This document shows positions 1-9,116 of a stretch of DNA of 64,000 nt, one piece after another. Location: assembly GCF_002224285.1 (NCBI RefSeq), contig NZ_CP022436.1, forward strand, positions 3,472,001-3,536,000, written 5' to 3'. Origin of the DNA: Arthrobacter sp. YN (GTDB lineage Bacteria > Actinomycetota > Actinomycetes > Actinomycetales > Micrococcaceae). Both the position numbers and the translations under genes were made by a program. Numbering within the stretch: the first letter of the stretch is position 1; each line of letters begins with the position of its first letter. A model generated the notes under the pieces. It was not told where the DNA came from and did not search any database. It worked only from the letters and a program-made list of their open reading frames with translations.

Positions 1-169
1 TTCCGACGGCGTCGGCCAGCTTCGCTTCCTCGAGCAGCTCGCGGAGGACGCGGGCATGTTCCTTGGGATTCCCGTCGGCGTCGACGCCGGCATCGCCAAA
101 AGTGTTCAGGCCCAAGAGGATCTGATCGGCTGCTACCGGCGCCACGGGGTCGGAGGGAACGGATGTCAT
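1..169 (-). CDS. Luciferase-like (LLM class) flavin-dependent oxidoreductase, N-terminal part
   Basis: Only the first 56 codons are in the window; the gene continues past position 1. The N-terminus includes LLGLNTFGDAGVDADG followed by LEEAKLADAVG, the pattern at the start of bacterial luciferase-like monooxygenases, which use reduced FMN or F420. Its ATG shares one base with the TGA of hemB (TGATG), so it is probably the translationally coupled last gene of the heme operon seen here. No heme enzyme is known to me in this family, and its substrate cannot be told. It is not hemL, which often lies near hemB: the glutamate-semialdehyde aminotransferase N-terminus is absent. Confidence 0.75.
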   Translation of the reverse strand, partial: MTSVPSDPVAPVAADQILLGLNTFGDAGVDADGNPKEHARVLRELLEEAKLADAVG

Positions 170-1149
170 CAGGACTCCTTCAGCCAGCCTGCCAGTTCGG
201 AGGCCCAGTAGGTCAGCACGGTATCGGCTCCGGCACGCTTGATTCCCAGGACGGATTCGGTGATGGCACCGCGCCTGTCGATCCAGCCGTTGGCCGCAGC
301 AGCTTCGATCATGGCGTACTCGCCGGAGATTTGGTAGGCCGAGACCGGTACCGGGCTCATGGCTGCGACGTCGGCCAGGATATCCAGGTAGCTCATGGCC
401 GGCTTGACCATCACCATGTCGGCACCTTCTTCAAGGTCCAGTTCCACTTCCAGGATGGCTTCCCGGCGGTTGGCTGCGTCCATCTGGTAGGTCCGGCGAT
501 CACCCTTGAGCTGGGAATCGACCGCTTCACGGAACGGGCCGTAGAACGCTGACGCATATTTGGCTGCGTAAGCGAGGACAGCGGTGTTCTGGTGGCCGGA
601 TTCCTCCAACGCCTGGCGGATGACGGCGATCTGGCCATCCATCATGCCCGAGGGTCCCAGTACGTGGGCGCCCGCGTCGGCCTGTGCCACGGCCATCCGT
701 CCGTAGATCTCCAGGGTGGCGTCGTTGTCTACATAGCCATCGGCGTCGAGGACCCCGCAGTGGCCGTGATCCGTGAACTCGTCCAGGCAAACGTCGCCCA
801 TGATGACCAGGTCATCGCCCACCTCAATCTTGACGTCGCGGATGGCCTTGTTCAGGACGCCGTCCGGATCAAGGGAAGCCGTGCCCTGCGCATCGCGCAC
901 GGCGGGGACGCCGAACAGCATGATCCCGCCCACTCCAAGCTCCACGGCTTCAGCTGCAGCGCGCTTCAGGGAATCAGTGGTGTGCTGGACCACACCCGGC
1001 ATGGAGCTGATGGGGCTCGGTTCAGTGAGCCCTTCCCGGATAAACGCCGGAAGGATCAGGTCCGCAGGTGCCAGCCGGTTCTCTGCGGTGAGCCTGCGCA
1101 TGGCAGGAGTGGTGCGCAGACGGCGGGGACGATGGTTTGGAAAGCTCAT
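169..1149 (-). CDS. hemB: Delta-aminolevulinic acid dehydratase (porphobilinogen synthase)
   Basis: Condenses two 5-aminolevulinate molecules to porphobilinogen in the cytosol. The 326-residue length is normal for the family. The Schiff-base lysines are visible as K197 (YAAKYAS) and K249 (MVKPAMS). The metal loop reads [14 protein letters not shown], residues 119-132: C121 and C131 are kept, but the middle cysteine of the classic three-Cys zinc site is D123, a mixed metal site. The ATG overlaps the hemD stop (ATGA) and its TGA overlaps the next ATG, so translation is coupled on both sides. Confidence 0.97.
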   Translation of the reverse strand: MSFPNHRPRRLRTTPAMRRLTAENRLAPADLILPAFIREGLTEPSPISSMPGVVQHTTDSLKRAAAEAVELGVGGIMLFGVPAVRDAQGTASLDPDGVLNKAIRDVKIEVGDDLVIMGDVCLDEFTDHGHCGVLDADGYVDNDATLEIYGRMAVAQADAGAHVLGPSGMMDGQIAVIRQALEESGHQNTAVLAYAAKYASAFYGPFREAVDSQLKGDRRTYQMDAANRREAILEVELDLEEGADMVMVKPAMSYLDILADVAAMSPVPVSAYQISGEYAMIEAAAANGWIDRRGAITESVLGIKRAGADTVLTYWASELAGWLKES

Positions 1150-2024
1150 TGCGGGTTCCCTTCGTTGGCGAAAACAGATTCCAAGGCGGCCACGATGCCG
1201 TCCGGGGTTGGTTCTTTGGCTGTGGCAGCCACGGTGAGGCCAAGGCGAGTGGCCTCCGCCGCCGTCGGACGTCCTATGGCGATCAGTCTGCAGTTGCCCA
1301 GGGGCAGCAGTGTCTCGGCAATGCGGCGCACGGCGCTGGGCGAGGCAGCCACCACGGCGTCCACAGTGCCTGCGTCGAGGGCAGCCCGTGCCTCTTCCGG
1401 GCTGAGCATTGGCGGCAAGCTGTCCTCGGAAACCTCGACGGCGGCGGGCAGTTCCGCCGTCAGGCGGAGTCCCGCCCCGGCCGGGTAGTCGACGGTGTGG
1501 TAGGCAACCACGGAGGTCACGTCAGCACCTTTTGACGTCAGGCCTTCCCTCAGGCCGGGTGCCGCAATATCGGCCTGGGGCAGGAGCACCCGGACAGGTG
1601 CGGGCTCCCACAGTTCCACCAGGCCGTCAGCAGACTGAAGCTCCGTCGGTGCCAGGTGAACGGAGAGGCCAATGGATTCCAGGACCCGCAACGAGGACGG
1701 GCCGATGGTGGCCACACGGGTAACTGCCGGAACCAAGCCTGCCGGGGTGGTTCCCCGCTCTGCAGCCTTCTCAAGAAGGACACGGGCACTGGTGATGCTG
1801 CTGATCACCAGCCAATCGAATTCACCGGCGGCCAGGCGGTCGAGGACATCGTCCAGGATCGCCTGGTCTCTTGCCCGTTCAAAATCGATCAGGGGCAGCA
1901 CCAAGGGTGCGGCGCCGCGGCCGGTCAGCAACGACGCCAGCGGCTTGGCACGGTCGGCGCTCCTGGTGATCAGGACACGCCGACCGGTCAGCCCTTGTGG
2001 ATCATGCAGTTCAGGACGCGGCAA
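1146..2024 (-). CDS. hemD: Uroporphyrinogen-III synthase
   Basis: Closes hydroxymethylbilane with inversion of ring D to give uroporphyrinogen III. The sequence has the weakly conserved two-lobed HemD pattern: [19 protein letters not shown] at the start, a central [13 protein letters not shown] and a C-terminal [11 protein letters not shown]. The open frame runs on to 2252 but that part is the hemC shadow. There is no ATG or GTG near the domain start; TTG at 2024, 10 bases after GGAG, gives 292 residues and a 14-base overlap with hemC. The start is therefore a choice, not certain. The stop overlaps the hemB ATG by four bases. Confidence 0.88.
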   Translation of the reverse strand: MPRPELHDPQGLTGRRVLITRSADRAKPLASLLTGRGAAPLVLPLIDFERARDQAILDDVLDRLAAGEFDWLVISSITSARVLLEKAAERGTTPAGLVPAVTRVATIGPSSLRVLESIGLSVHLAPTELQSADGLVELWEPAPVRVLLPQADIAAPGLREGLTSKGADVTSVVAYHTVDYPAGAGLRLTAELPAAVEVSEDSLPPMLSPEEARAALDAGTVDAVVAASPSAVRRIAETLLPLGNCRLIAIGRPTAAEATRLGLTVAATAKEPTPDGIVAALESVFANEGNPQ

Positions 2025-3009
2025 GGTCCGCGATCTCCGCGGCGCCGGCAGCGAGCAACAACTCAGCCACCTCGATGCCGAGCAACGTGGCGCCAACTTC
2101 CGTGAGCCCATCGGTGGCTTTTTTCTCACGGACAGTCTTGGTGCCATCCACGGCGCAGACCACTGCTTCCAGGTGCAGCATGCTGCCCTTTCGGAAGGCG
2201 TAGGCGCCCACCGGAGCGGCGCAGCCGGCCTCAAGCCTGGCCAGCACGGCACGCTCGGCTGTCACCGCCAGCCGGGTGTCGTCGTCGTTCAATGCCGCCA
2301 GAGCCTGGGCCAGCACGCCGTCTGAACCCGCGGTGGACCCTGGCTGGCGCGGAGCGTCCTCAGTTCGGCATTCGATGGCCAACGCACCTTGCCCGGGTGC
2401 GGGCAACATGACGTTGGTTTCGAAGAACTCACTGACGGTGTCCAGCCGGTCCATTCGTTCCAATCCAGCGGCGGCCAACACCACGGCGTCAAGGTCGCAG
2501 GACTTACCCGGCACAACCTCATCCGTGATGTTGCCCGGCAGGCCGGGAACCCGGCCGAGGCGGGTATCCACGTTGCCCCTGATGTCCAAAACCTCAATAT
2601 CCGGCCGGGCTGCACGGAGCTGGGCAGCGCGGCGTGGTGAACCCGTGCCGACCTTGGCCCCGCCCGGCAGCTCAGAGAGTGTCATACCGTCCCGTGCGCA
2701 GAGAACATCACGGACATCCACCCGCTTGGGTGTTGCAGCGATGCTCAGGCCAAGGGCTGCGCCGGTGGGCAGGTCCTTGAGGGAGTGCACAGCGACATCG
2801 CAGGTGTCAGCCAGCAACGCGTCACGCAAGGCGGCGACGAACACGCCTGTTCCGCCCATCTGGGAGAGGGAGCCGGTTTTGACGTCGCCCTCGGTCTTGA
2901 TGTGAACCAGCTCTACCGGGAAGCCGCCAACCGCGGACAACTTGTCCGCCGTCTGCTGCGTCTGCGTCAGCGCCAGCTTGCTGGCCCTGGTGCCGATGCG
3001 GACGGTCAC
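2011..3009 (-). CDS. hemC: Hydroxymethylbilane synthase (porphobilinogen deaminase)
   Basis: Polymerises four porphobilinogens into hydroxymethylbilane. The 332-residue product begins TVRIGTRASKLALTQT and has the HSLKDLPT loop with catalytic D79. C263 in the AGCAAPVGAY motif is the site where the dipyrromethane cofactor is attached. The start is GTG and overlaps the hemH stop (GTGA), so the two are translationally coupled. The insert between residues about 216 and 232 (TEDAPRQPGSTAGSDG) looks like a variable loop. Confidence 0.97.
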   Translation of the reverse strand: MTVRIGTRASKLALTQTQQTADKLSAVGGFPVELVHIKTEGDVKTGSLSQMGGTGVFVAALRDALLADTCDVAVHSLKDLPTGAALGLSIAATPKRVDVRDVLCARDGMTLSELPGGAKVGTGSPRRAAQLRAARPDIEVLDIRGNVDTRLGRVPGLPGNITDEVVPGKSCDLDAVVLAAAGLERMDRLDTVSEFFETNVMLPAPGQGALAIECRTEDAPRQPGSTAGSDGVLAQALAALNDDDTRLAVTAERAVLARLEAGCAAPVGAYAFRKGSMLHLEAVVCAVDGTKTVREKKATDGLTEVGATLLGIEVAELLLAAGAAEIADLAAS

Positions 3010-4229
3010 TTGGCAGCCTCCGCAGCCGGGTAGGCGTCGTGGCCGATGCCCACCGTGGTGCCAACTTCTGAAATGACGGGCTTCGCCCCACGGAAGTTCT
3101 CGCAGCAGTTGGGGCGGCAGACGTCATACCACGGTCCAAGGTCCGTGACGTGGGGGCGCTCGGCGATGTTGTTCTCCACCGTGCGTTCGCAGATCAGGTC
3201 CACCAGGCCGGACACGAAAGCCGCGTGCGTACCCGGAGTGGGAACACGGGTTGCTTCGATACCCAGGTTCTTGCAGGTTTCCAGGGCCTCGGTGTCAAGG
3301 TCCCAGGCTACTTCCATGTGATCGCTCACGAAGCCGAGGGGAACAATGACGACACCGCGGACGCCTTCAGGGGCGATTTCCTCAAGGTGGTCATTGATGT
3401 CCGGCTCAAGCCACGGGATATGCGGTGCGCCGGAACGGGACTGGTACACCAAGTCCCAGGCGACGTTGGGCGCCACAACATCCATAATGGCCTTGGCATT
3501 GGCCAAGTGCTGGGCAGCATAAGCCGAGCCTTCGGCGAATTCGCGGGGCTCGTCCTCTGACCTGCCAGCGGCCTCGGCATCCCGCGTAGGGATGGAGTGC
3601 GTTGCGAACAGGACGCGGATCTTCGCATCGGGATCAGCCTCACCGGCAGCGGCGAGCTTGCCGCGGATCTCCTCCAAGCCCGCAGACGTACCCTCCAGGA
3701 AAGGCTGGACGACGCCGGGGTGGTCGAAATACTGGCGGATCTTGTCCACCTGGAGCTTGCCATCCAACCCTGTTTCCGTCAGTGCAACGCCGATGTCTTC
3801 GCGGTACTGGCGGCAGCTGGAGTAACAGGAGTAGATGCTGGTGGTGAGCATCAGGAGCCGGCGGTGTCCGGCGTCGTAGGCGTCCTGGAGTACCGGGGCG
3901 ATGTAGGGATCCCAGTTGCGGTTGCCCCAAAGGACCGGCAGTTCGATACCGCGGCGGGCCAGCTCGGCCTCGATGGCAGCCTTCAGTTCCCGGTTCTGCT
4001 GGTTGATGGGGCTGATGCCCCCGAAGGCGCGGTAGTGGTGCGAGACCTCTTCGAGCCGCTCATCGGGGATGCCGCGGCCACGGGTGACGTTCCGCAAGAA
4101 CGGAATGACGTCATCCTGGCCTTCGGGACCTCCGAAGGACGCCAGCAGCACGGCGTCGTAACGCGCTGCTTCCTGGCGGCCACGCTCGGTGACGGCGTTA
4201 AGTGCAGTGGAGACAGCGGGGCTGGTCAT
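3006..4229 (-). CDS. hemH: Ferrochelatase (coproporphyrin-III type)
   Basis: Inserts ferrous iron into the porphyrin ring. Because HemQ is encoded next to it, the substrate is most likely coproporphyrin III (CpfC role) rather than protoporphyrin; this is inference from the pathway. Seen: YDAVLLASFGGPEG at the start, SCRQYREDI, the FATHSIP histidine region, and a C-terminal CRPNCCENFRG cysteine cluster of the kind that binds a [2Fe-2S] cluster in actinobacterial ferrochelatases. 407 residues; the N-terminal 22 or so are an extension. Start and stop both overlap neighbours by four bases. Confidence 0.96.
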   Translation of the reverse strand: MTSPAVSTALNAVTERGRQEAARYDAVLLASFGGPEGQDDVIPFLRNVTRGRGIPDERLEEVSHHYRAFGGISPINQQNRELKAAIEAELARRGIELPVLWGNRNWDPYIAPVLQDAYDAGHRRLLMLTTSIYSCYSSCRQYREDIGVALTETGLDGKLQVDKIRQYFDHPGVVQPFLEGTSAGLEEIRGKLAAAGEADPDAKIRVLFATHSIPTRDAEAAGRSEDEPREFAEGSAYAAQHLANAKAIMDVVAPNVAWDLVYQSRSGAPHIPWLEPDINDHLEEIAPEGVRGVVIVPLGFVSDHMEVAWDLDTEALETCKNLGIEATRVPTPGTHAAFVSGLVDLICERTVENNIAERPHVTDLGPWYDVCRPNCCENFRGAKPVISEVGTTVGIGHDAYPAAEAAK

Positions 4230-4927
4230 GCGAGAACCTCGGCAATCTCGGCAGCCGTGACGCGACGGCCGGTGTAGAAGGGGATTTCTTCGCGAACGTG
4301 GTGGCGTGCTTCGGTGGCGCGCAGGTGGCGCATCAGGTCCACCAGGTCCACCAATTCAGGTGCTTCGAGGCCAAGGATCCATTCCCAGTCACCCAGCGCG
4401 AAGGAGGAAACGGTATTGGAGATGACCTGCGGGAATTCGCGTCCCAGCAGGCCGTGGTCGCGGAGCATCTTGCCGCGCTCGTCGGTCGGAAGCAGGTACC
4501 ACTCGTAGGAGCGGACAAACGGATAGACACAGAGCCAGGTGCTCGGCTCGACGCCGCGGGCGTATGCCGGCACATGGCTCTTGGAGAACTCGGCTTCGCG
4601 GTGAACGCCCATGGCGGACCAAACGATGTCGGTGCCGGCGAAAAGCTTGCTGCGGCGGATGGAGCGGACGGCAGCCTGCAGGTCCTCCGGCTTGGGCCCG
4701 TGGAGCCACACCATGATGTCCGCGTCCGAGCGCATCGCCGAGACGTCATAGCTGCCGCGGAGAATCACTCCACCCTCAGCGAGCTTCTCCGCAAGGGCTT
4801 CGAATTCCTGGGCAGCATCGCCGCTGCGCAGGACGTCGGCCGAGCGCTTGAAGACCGTCCACAGCGTGTAGAACTGTTCTTCGGTTTCAGCAGTTTTAGT
4901 GACAGATTCGGCAGAAGTGTGGCTCAT
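4226..4927 (-). CDS. hemQ: Coproheme decarboxylase
   Basis: Converts coproheme to heme b by two oxidative decarboxylations, the last step of the coproporphyrin-dependent pathway. The 233-residue protein has the chlorite-dismutase-like fold pattern, including WLCVYPFVRSYEWYLLP, where the first tyrosine is the expected catalytic one, and a late LMRHLRATEARHHV segment that supplies the likely proximal histidine. It is separated from hemY by 72 bases, the only sizeable gap in the operon, and that gap carries two palindromes and a promoter-like sequence. No strong Shine-Dalgarno is seen close to the ATG. It heads a block of overlapping genes: Q, H, C, D, B and the LLM gene. Confidence 0.96.
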   Translation of the reverse strand: MSHTSAESVTKTAETEEQFYTLWTVFKRSADVLRSGDAAQEFEALAEKLAEGGVILRGSYDVSAMRSDADIMVWLHGPKPEDLQAAVRSIRRSKLFAGTDIVWSAMGVHREAEFSKSHVPAYARGVEPSTWLCVYPFVRSYEWYLLPTDERGKMLRDHGLLGREFPQVISNTVSSFALGDWEWILGLEAPELVDLVDLMRHLRATEARHHVREEIPFYTGRRVTAAEIAEVLA

Positions 4928-4972
4928 GGTTCAAGTTTGCCCCGTGCCAGCTCCTAAGTCGAAACGGATCAG

Positions 4973-5004
4973 TTCTACAACGCGTAGAAGTGATGCAAAT
5001 CACA
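4973..5004. promoter_or_regulatory. Two palindromes and promoter-like sequence before hemQ
   Basis: TTCTAC-AACGC-GTAGAA (4973-4989) is a perfect 6-5-6 inverted repeat. It abuts AGTGATGCAAATCACA (4989-5004), which fits the Crp/GlxR pattern TGTGA-N6-TCACA except for its first base. On the minus strand TTTGCA, 16 bases, TAGAAC could be -35 and -10, so the first palindrome would cover the spacer and -10, and the second the -35. The site overlaps the hemY stop. Confidence 0.6.
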
Positions 5005-6469
5005 GATTTGGGGCATCCTCGGCTACGGCTGCGTCGAGCTGTGCCCGGGTGTCGGCGACCACCGCAGCCAGGCCATTCCCCGCCAACCAGCCTCCAACCA
5101 CCGTCAAGCCGGCGGCCGCGGCGCACACAGCGCGTACGTGCCCGACGCGCTGTTTATGACCGACGGCGGCGAACGGCAAGGCTCCGGCCCACCGCACCAC
5201 GTCCCAATCAACGATGTCCGCCCGTGAGACCGGCACTGTCAACAATGCGGAGGCATCCGCCAGCGCCGCGGACAGGAGAGAATCATCATCCAAGACGATA
5301 TCCGCTCCCCCTGCAGCTTCTTCACGCCGGCCATAGGACAGGCGCAAGACGTGCGTCCCCGGCCCGGCTTCGCCCGCCAACCAGTCCCATTTGGCCGTTG
5401 CGTGGGTCAACGCCTTGGCCTTGATTCCCGGAGTTTGTGGTGCCACCAAAATTCCGGTCCCGCGTGGCCTGCTGTCGAGTTCGGGAAGATCCACCACCAT
5501 GGTCACCAGGCTCACCAGCGGGCCGGGGGCCGGACGCAAGCCTGACAGTTCCGGCAAGGACTGCTCAAGAAGCCCGACGGCGGCCGGGCCGTCGAGCGCA
5601 ACCACCAACCGGCCGGCGTCGTACGTGGAACCGCCGGCGGTGACCCGCCATCCGCCCGGGGTCTTCGCCACTGCGTCGGCGCGCTTTCCGGTCATCAGCC
5701 CGACGCCACGTCCGCGCAGGTCTGCCACGAGCGCAGTCACCAGCGAATGCATGCCGCCTTTCAAGCCGGCGACGGCGGATCCGGCCTTGGCCGGACCGGA
5801 AGCGGAGCCGGTGGCGGCCCTGCGCTGGGCCGCCACGGCGGCAGCCAGTGAACCATGCTGACGGATACCCGCCCGAAGGCCGGGCGCAACCATATCGACA
5901 TCGAGAAGATCGGGGTCGGCCGAATGGACACCGCCCACCACTGGGGAAACCAGCCGGTCAAGGACCCTCTTGCCCATACGGCTCCGGACCAGCGCGGAAA
6001 CACTGGTGACCTCCGAGGACGTACCAAAGGACGCGGGAAGCCAGGTGTCCAACGAGGCACGGATTGCTCCGGCGAGTCCCAAGGAACGGCGGACTTCCGG
6101 ATCCCAGGGATTGGCGGGGATGCCCAGGATTCCCGTTTTGGGTAGTTCCTGCGGCCCGTCAGGTAATTGCACCCAGGCACCTCCGGGGTGCGGGGCAACA
6201 ATCTTGTCCGCCAGACCAAGCTCACGGGCGAGGTCGGCAACAGCCGGCGACCGGGTGGCAAAGGATTCCGCTCCGCTGTCAAGCTGCAGCCCGGCAACAA
6301 CATGGCTTCCCACGCAGCCGCCCCAGGCGTCGCCCGCTTCCAGGATGGTGACGGCAAAGCCGGCCATGGCAAGTTCACGGGCAGCGATCAGGCCTGAGAC
6401 GCCACCGCCCACCACAACGGCGGATGGCCCGCCTGCCGGTGTCTTGGGCGATGGGTGTCCCCCGCGCAT
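5000..6469 (-). CDS. hemY: Coproporphyrinogen III oxidase (HemY/CgoX-type flavoprotein)
   Basis: Oxidises coproporphyrinogen III to coproporphyrin III with FAD and oxygen. The N-terminal dinucleotide fold VVVGGGVSGLIAARELA is followed by ILEAGDAWGG, and the C-terminus has the usual FAD-closing segment VVGGWLAGNGLAAVV. The frame can start at a GTG at 6475 that overlaps the hemE stop, or at ATG 6469. GGAG lies 8 bases before the ATG but only 2 before the GTG, so ATG is preferred (489 residues). Together with hemQ and hemH it marks the Gram-positive heme route. It is often labelled protoporphyrinogen oxidase. Confidence 0.94.
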   Translation of the reverse strand: MRGGHPSPKTPAGGPSAVVVGGGVSGLIAARELAMAGFAVTILEAGDAWGGCVGSHVVAGLQLDSGAESFATRSPAVADLARELGLADKIVAPHPGGAWVQLPDGPQELPKTGILGIPANPWDPEVRRSLGLAGAIRASLDTWLPASFGTSSEVTSVSALVRSRMGKRVLDRLVSPVVGGVHSADPDLLDVDMVAPGLRAGIRQHGSLAAAVAAQRRAATGSASGPAKAGSAVAGLKGGMHSLVTALVADLRGRGVGLMTGKRADAVAKTPGGWRVTAGGSTYDAGRLVVALDGPAAVGLLEQSLPELSGLRPAPGPLVSLVTMVVDLPELDSRPRGTGILVAPQTPGIKAKALTHATAKWDWLAGEAGPGTHVLRLSYGRREEAAGGADIVLDDDSLLSAALADASALLTVPVSRADIVDWDVVRWAGALPFAAVGHKQRVGHVRAVCAAAAGLTVVGGWLAGNGLAAVVADTRAQLDAAVAEDAPNL

Positions 6470-6474
6470 CGGCA

Positions 6475-7590
6475 CTACTCCGCAGGGACGGAGTGGATAA
6501 GTTCCACGACGCGGGTCAGGACGGTGGGATCCGTTTCCGGAGGTACTCCGTGGCCCAGGTTCAGCACATGGCCCGGCGCGTGGGCTCCGGCCGCAATGAC
6601 CTCACGGACGTGGGCTTCAAGGACCTCCCAGGGAGCGGAGAGAAGGGCGGGGTCGATGTTTCCCTGCAGCGGGACGGTGCCACCCAAGCGGCGGTTGGCC
6701 TCATCCAACGGGAGTCGGTAGTCCACGCCCACCACGTCCACCCCGACATCGCGCATGGCGACCAGGAGCTCGGACGTACCCGTGCCGAAGTGAATCAACG
6801 GAGCACCCAGGCCACGAACATGGTCCAGCGCCCGGGCCGAAGCCGGCGCTACGTACTTGGTGTAGTCAGCCAGGCCCAGGGAGCCTGCCCACGAGTCGAA
6901 GAGCTGGGCAGCAGAAGCACCCGCTTCGAGCTGGGCTTGGAGGAACATTCCTGAGGTGTCGGCGGCCCAGTTGGCCAGTGCCGCCCAGGTTTCAGGATCG
7001 GCGTGCATCATGGTCCGGGGTCCAAGGTGGTCCCTGGACGGCTTGCCTTCAACCATGTAGGCCGCCAAGGTGAAGGGGGCGCCGGCGAACCCGATGAGCG
7101 GGGTTTTCCCGAGTTCAGCAACAGTCAGGCGGACGGCTTCGCGGATGGGTTCCAGCGCCTCCCACGTCAGCGTGGGCAGGGCTGCCACATCAGCGGCAGT
7201 GCGGACAGGTTTGTCCAGAACCGGTCCAACGCCGGGGACGATGTCCACGCCCACACCGGCCAGCTTCAGCGGGATGACGATGTCGGAGAAGAAGATGGCC
7301 GCGTCAACGTCATGGCGACGAACCGGCTGGAGGGTGATTTCCGCCGCAAGTTCCGGACGCAGGCAGGAGTCCAGCATCGCGACACCTTCGCGTACCTTCA
7401 GGTACTCGGGCAGGGAGCGGCCTGCTTGACGCATGAACCAGACGGGCCTGCGGGACGGCGTGCCGCCGCGGTAGGCGGTAATCAACGGCGAGTCCGATGT
7501 TCGGCCGTCCTTCAGCGGGTGGTTGGCGTCGAGGGTTCCCGCCGGGGCGTTGGAGGCCGTACTCTTGGATGCTGCCGAGCTAGAAGTCAT
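6475..7590 (-). CDS. hemE: Uroporphyrinogen decarboxylase
   Basis: Decarboxylates the four acetate chains of uroporphyrinogen III to give coproporphyrinogen III. The hallmark PVWFMRQAGRSLPEY is present near residue 50, followed by GFAGAPFTLAAY, and the C-terminal region has LGHGVPPETDP. The frame is open to 7707, but the family start fits ATG 7590, with GAAGG just before it, giving 371 residues. This is the first gene of the leftward heme block and is divergent from hemA. A minus-strand TATCTT at 7626-7621 could be its -10 element. Confidence 0.95.
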   Translation of the reverse strand: MTSSSAASKSTASNAPAGTLDANHPLKDGRTSDSPLITAYRGGTPSRRPVWFMRQAGRSLPEYLKVREGVAMLDSCLRPELAAEITLQPVRRHDVDAAIFFSDIVIPLKLAGVGVDIVPGVGPVLDKPVRTAADVAALPTLTWEALEPIREAVRLTVAELGKTPLIGFAGAPFTLAAYMVEGKPSRDHLGPRTMMHADPETWAALANWAADTSGMFLQAQLEAGASAAQLFDSWAGSLGLADYTKYVAPASARALDHVRGLGAPLIHFGTGTSELLVAMRDVGVDVVGVDYRLPLDEANRRLGGTVPLQGNIDPALLSAPWEVLEAHVREVIAAGAHAPGHVLNLGHGVPPETDPTVLTRVVELIHSVPAE

Positions 7591-7663
7591 GCCTTCGATT
7601 GTGCCGAAAATCCGGGGCAAAAGATAACGACAAGCTGTCACGTTGAGCGCTTCCCGGGCCTTT

Positions 7664-7699
7664 GTGGCGGCGATCACTCCCCTGCGTGGGGATCGCCAC
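7664..7699. repeat. Imperfect inverted repeat in the hemE-hemA divergent promoter region
   Basis: The arms GTGGCGGCGATCACTCCCC (7664-7682) and GGGGATCGCCAC (7688-7699) pair with two small bulges around a TGCGT loop. It lies about 35 bases upstream of the hemA -10 element, between the two divergent genes. It could bind a regulator or fold in a readthrough transcript; function is unknown. Confidence 0.5.
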
Positions 7700-7733
7700 G
7701 GTGCCATATCGTTCTACCGGGCTACGAAAAAGC

Positions 7734-7739
7734 TATGAT
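7734..7739 (+). promoter_or_regulatory. hemA -10 element, leaderless start
   Basis: TATGAT ends 9 bases before the GTG start of hemA. A transcript starting about 7 bases after the element would begin within a few bases of the start codon, leaving no room for a ribosome binding site. No good -35 box is seen. Confidence 0.7.
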
Positions 7740-7748
7740 TGGGGTGCT

Positions 7749-9071
7749 GTGGTTCTTTTCTCATTGGTGGCTACACACGCCGACATCGACCTCGAAACTG
7801 TCGCTCAGTTGAGCAACGGTTCCTCTGAGCTTGCCTCGGCAGCCCTGACGGACGCCCCCGTGGTGTCCGGCGCCGTGGTCCTTGCAACCTGCAACCGCTA
7901 TGAGGTTTACGGGGAAACGGCCCATGCTGCAGACCTCGAGGCCGCACGATCCGCCTTGGTCTCCCAGATCAGCGAACTGAGCGGACTCAACGAGCAACTG
8001 GTTTCCCGTTCCTTCGCAACGCACACTGGCCCGGAGGTCACCCGGCACCTCTTTGCCGTGAGCGCCGGACTCGACTCCGCGGTGGTTGGTGAGCGTGAGA
8101 TCGCCGGCCAGGTCCGCCGGGCTCTGATCACCGCCCAGCAGGAAGGCACAGCGAGTTCCGGGCTGGTCCGCTTGTTCCAGGCAGCTTCCAAGACGGCCAA
8201 GGACGTTGGCGCGCAAACCGCCCTCGGCTCGCGCGGGCTCTCCATTGTTTCCGTCGCCCTGGACCTCGCAACCGACCTCGCCGAGAACGACGATTGGTCC
8301 ACCAAGAAAGTTGTGGTGTTCGGCACCGGCGCCTACGCAGGCGCCACCATGTCATTGCTTCGCGAACGGGGCTGCACCGAAGTTTCCGTCTACTCGTCGT
8401 CCGGCCGCGCCCAAGGTTTCGTCGCCACCCGCGGTGGAACAGCGCTCGACGCCGACACCCTCCCCGCCGCTGTTGCCGCAGCTGACGTCATGATCGGCTG
8501 CAGCGGATCGGATAACCGCGTGGAGGCCGCAGACCTCGCCCGTGTCCGTGCACAATCGGGCAAGCCGTTGATCGCCATCGACCTCGCCCTCACCCATGAT
8601 TTCGACCCCGCCGTGGGCGAACTCGACGGCGTTGAACTCCTGACGCTTGAGTCCGTCCGGCTCGCTGCTCCCCAGGAACAAGCAGAGTCGCTGTCCCAAG
8701 CAAGTGCAATCGTCACCGGCGCTGCCGCGTCCTTCGAATCCGAGCGCGAAGCCCGCTCCGTGGACACGGCCATCGTGGCGCTTCGCCGCCACACCATGAA
8801 CGTCCTGGACGCCGAGATGGAAAAGGTCCGCGCCCGTCACGGTTGCACGGCTGCCGCCGAAGAGGTGGAGTTCGCACTCCGCCGCATGGTCAAGCAGCTC
8901 CTCCACATCCCCACAGTCCGTGCACGTGAACTTGCCGCCAACGGACAGCAGGACGACTACGTCGCAGCCCTCGAGGCACTCTACGGAATCCAGGTGGAAC
9001 AGCCCCAGGCTGCAGTCCCGGCCGCCGAATGCCCCGTGGACCATCAGCAGCTCCGCTCAGAGAGCGCCTGA
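7749..9071 (+). CDS. hemA: Glutamyl-tRNA reductase
   Basis: Reduces glutamyl-tRNA(Glu) to glutamate-1-semialdehyde with NADPH, the first committed step of C5 heme synthesis. The catalytic cysteine is C48 in [12 protein letters not shown]. The Rossmann part has [21 protein letters not shown], and a C-terminal dimerisation helix follows. The open frame extends upstream to 7662, but GTG 7749 matches the usual N-terminus ([17 protein letters not shown]) and sits right after a -10 element, so a leaderless mRNA is likely. 440 residues. It is divergent from the rest of the heme block, which allows separate control of the entry step. Confidence 0.96.
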   Translation: MVLFSLVATHADIDLETVAQLSNGSSELASAALTDAPVVSGAVVLATCNRYEVYGETAHAADLEAARSALVSQISELSGLNEQLVSRSFATHTGPEVTRHLFAVSAGLDSAVVGEREIAGQVRRALITAQQEGTASSGLVRLFQAASKTAKDVGAQTALGSRGLSIVSVALDLATDLAENDDWSTKKVVVFGTGAYAGATMSLLRERGCTEVSVYSSSGRAQGFVATRGGTALDADTLPAAVAAADVMIGCSGSDNRVEAADLARVRAQSGKPLIAIDLALTHDFDPAVGELDGVELLTLESVRLAAPQEQAESLSQASAIVTGAAASFESEREARSVDTAIVALRRHTMNVLDAEMEKVRARHGCTAAAEEVEFALRRMVKQLLHIPTVRARELAANGQQDDYVAALEALYGIQVEQPQAAVPAAECPVDHQQLRSESA

Positions 9072-9116
9072 GCAGACAGGGCCACACCTTCCAGCCCCAG
9101 GGTGACGGGAAACGAG

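Noticed and set aside
2025..2252. Longer hemD product starting at 2252
   Set aside because: The extra N-terminus is Pro/Arg/Trp-rich and lies wholly inside hemC in another frame.
3597..4277. Plus-strand open frames opposite hemH and hemQ
   Set aside because: Typical high-GC antisense shadows with no family match.
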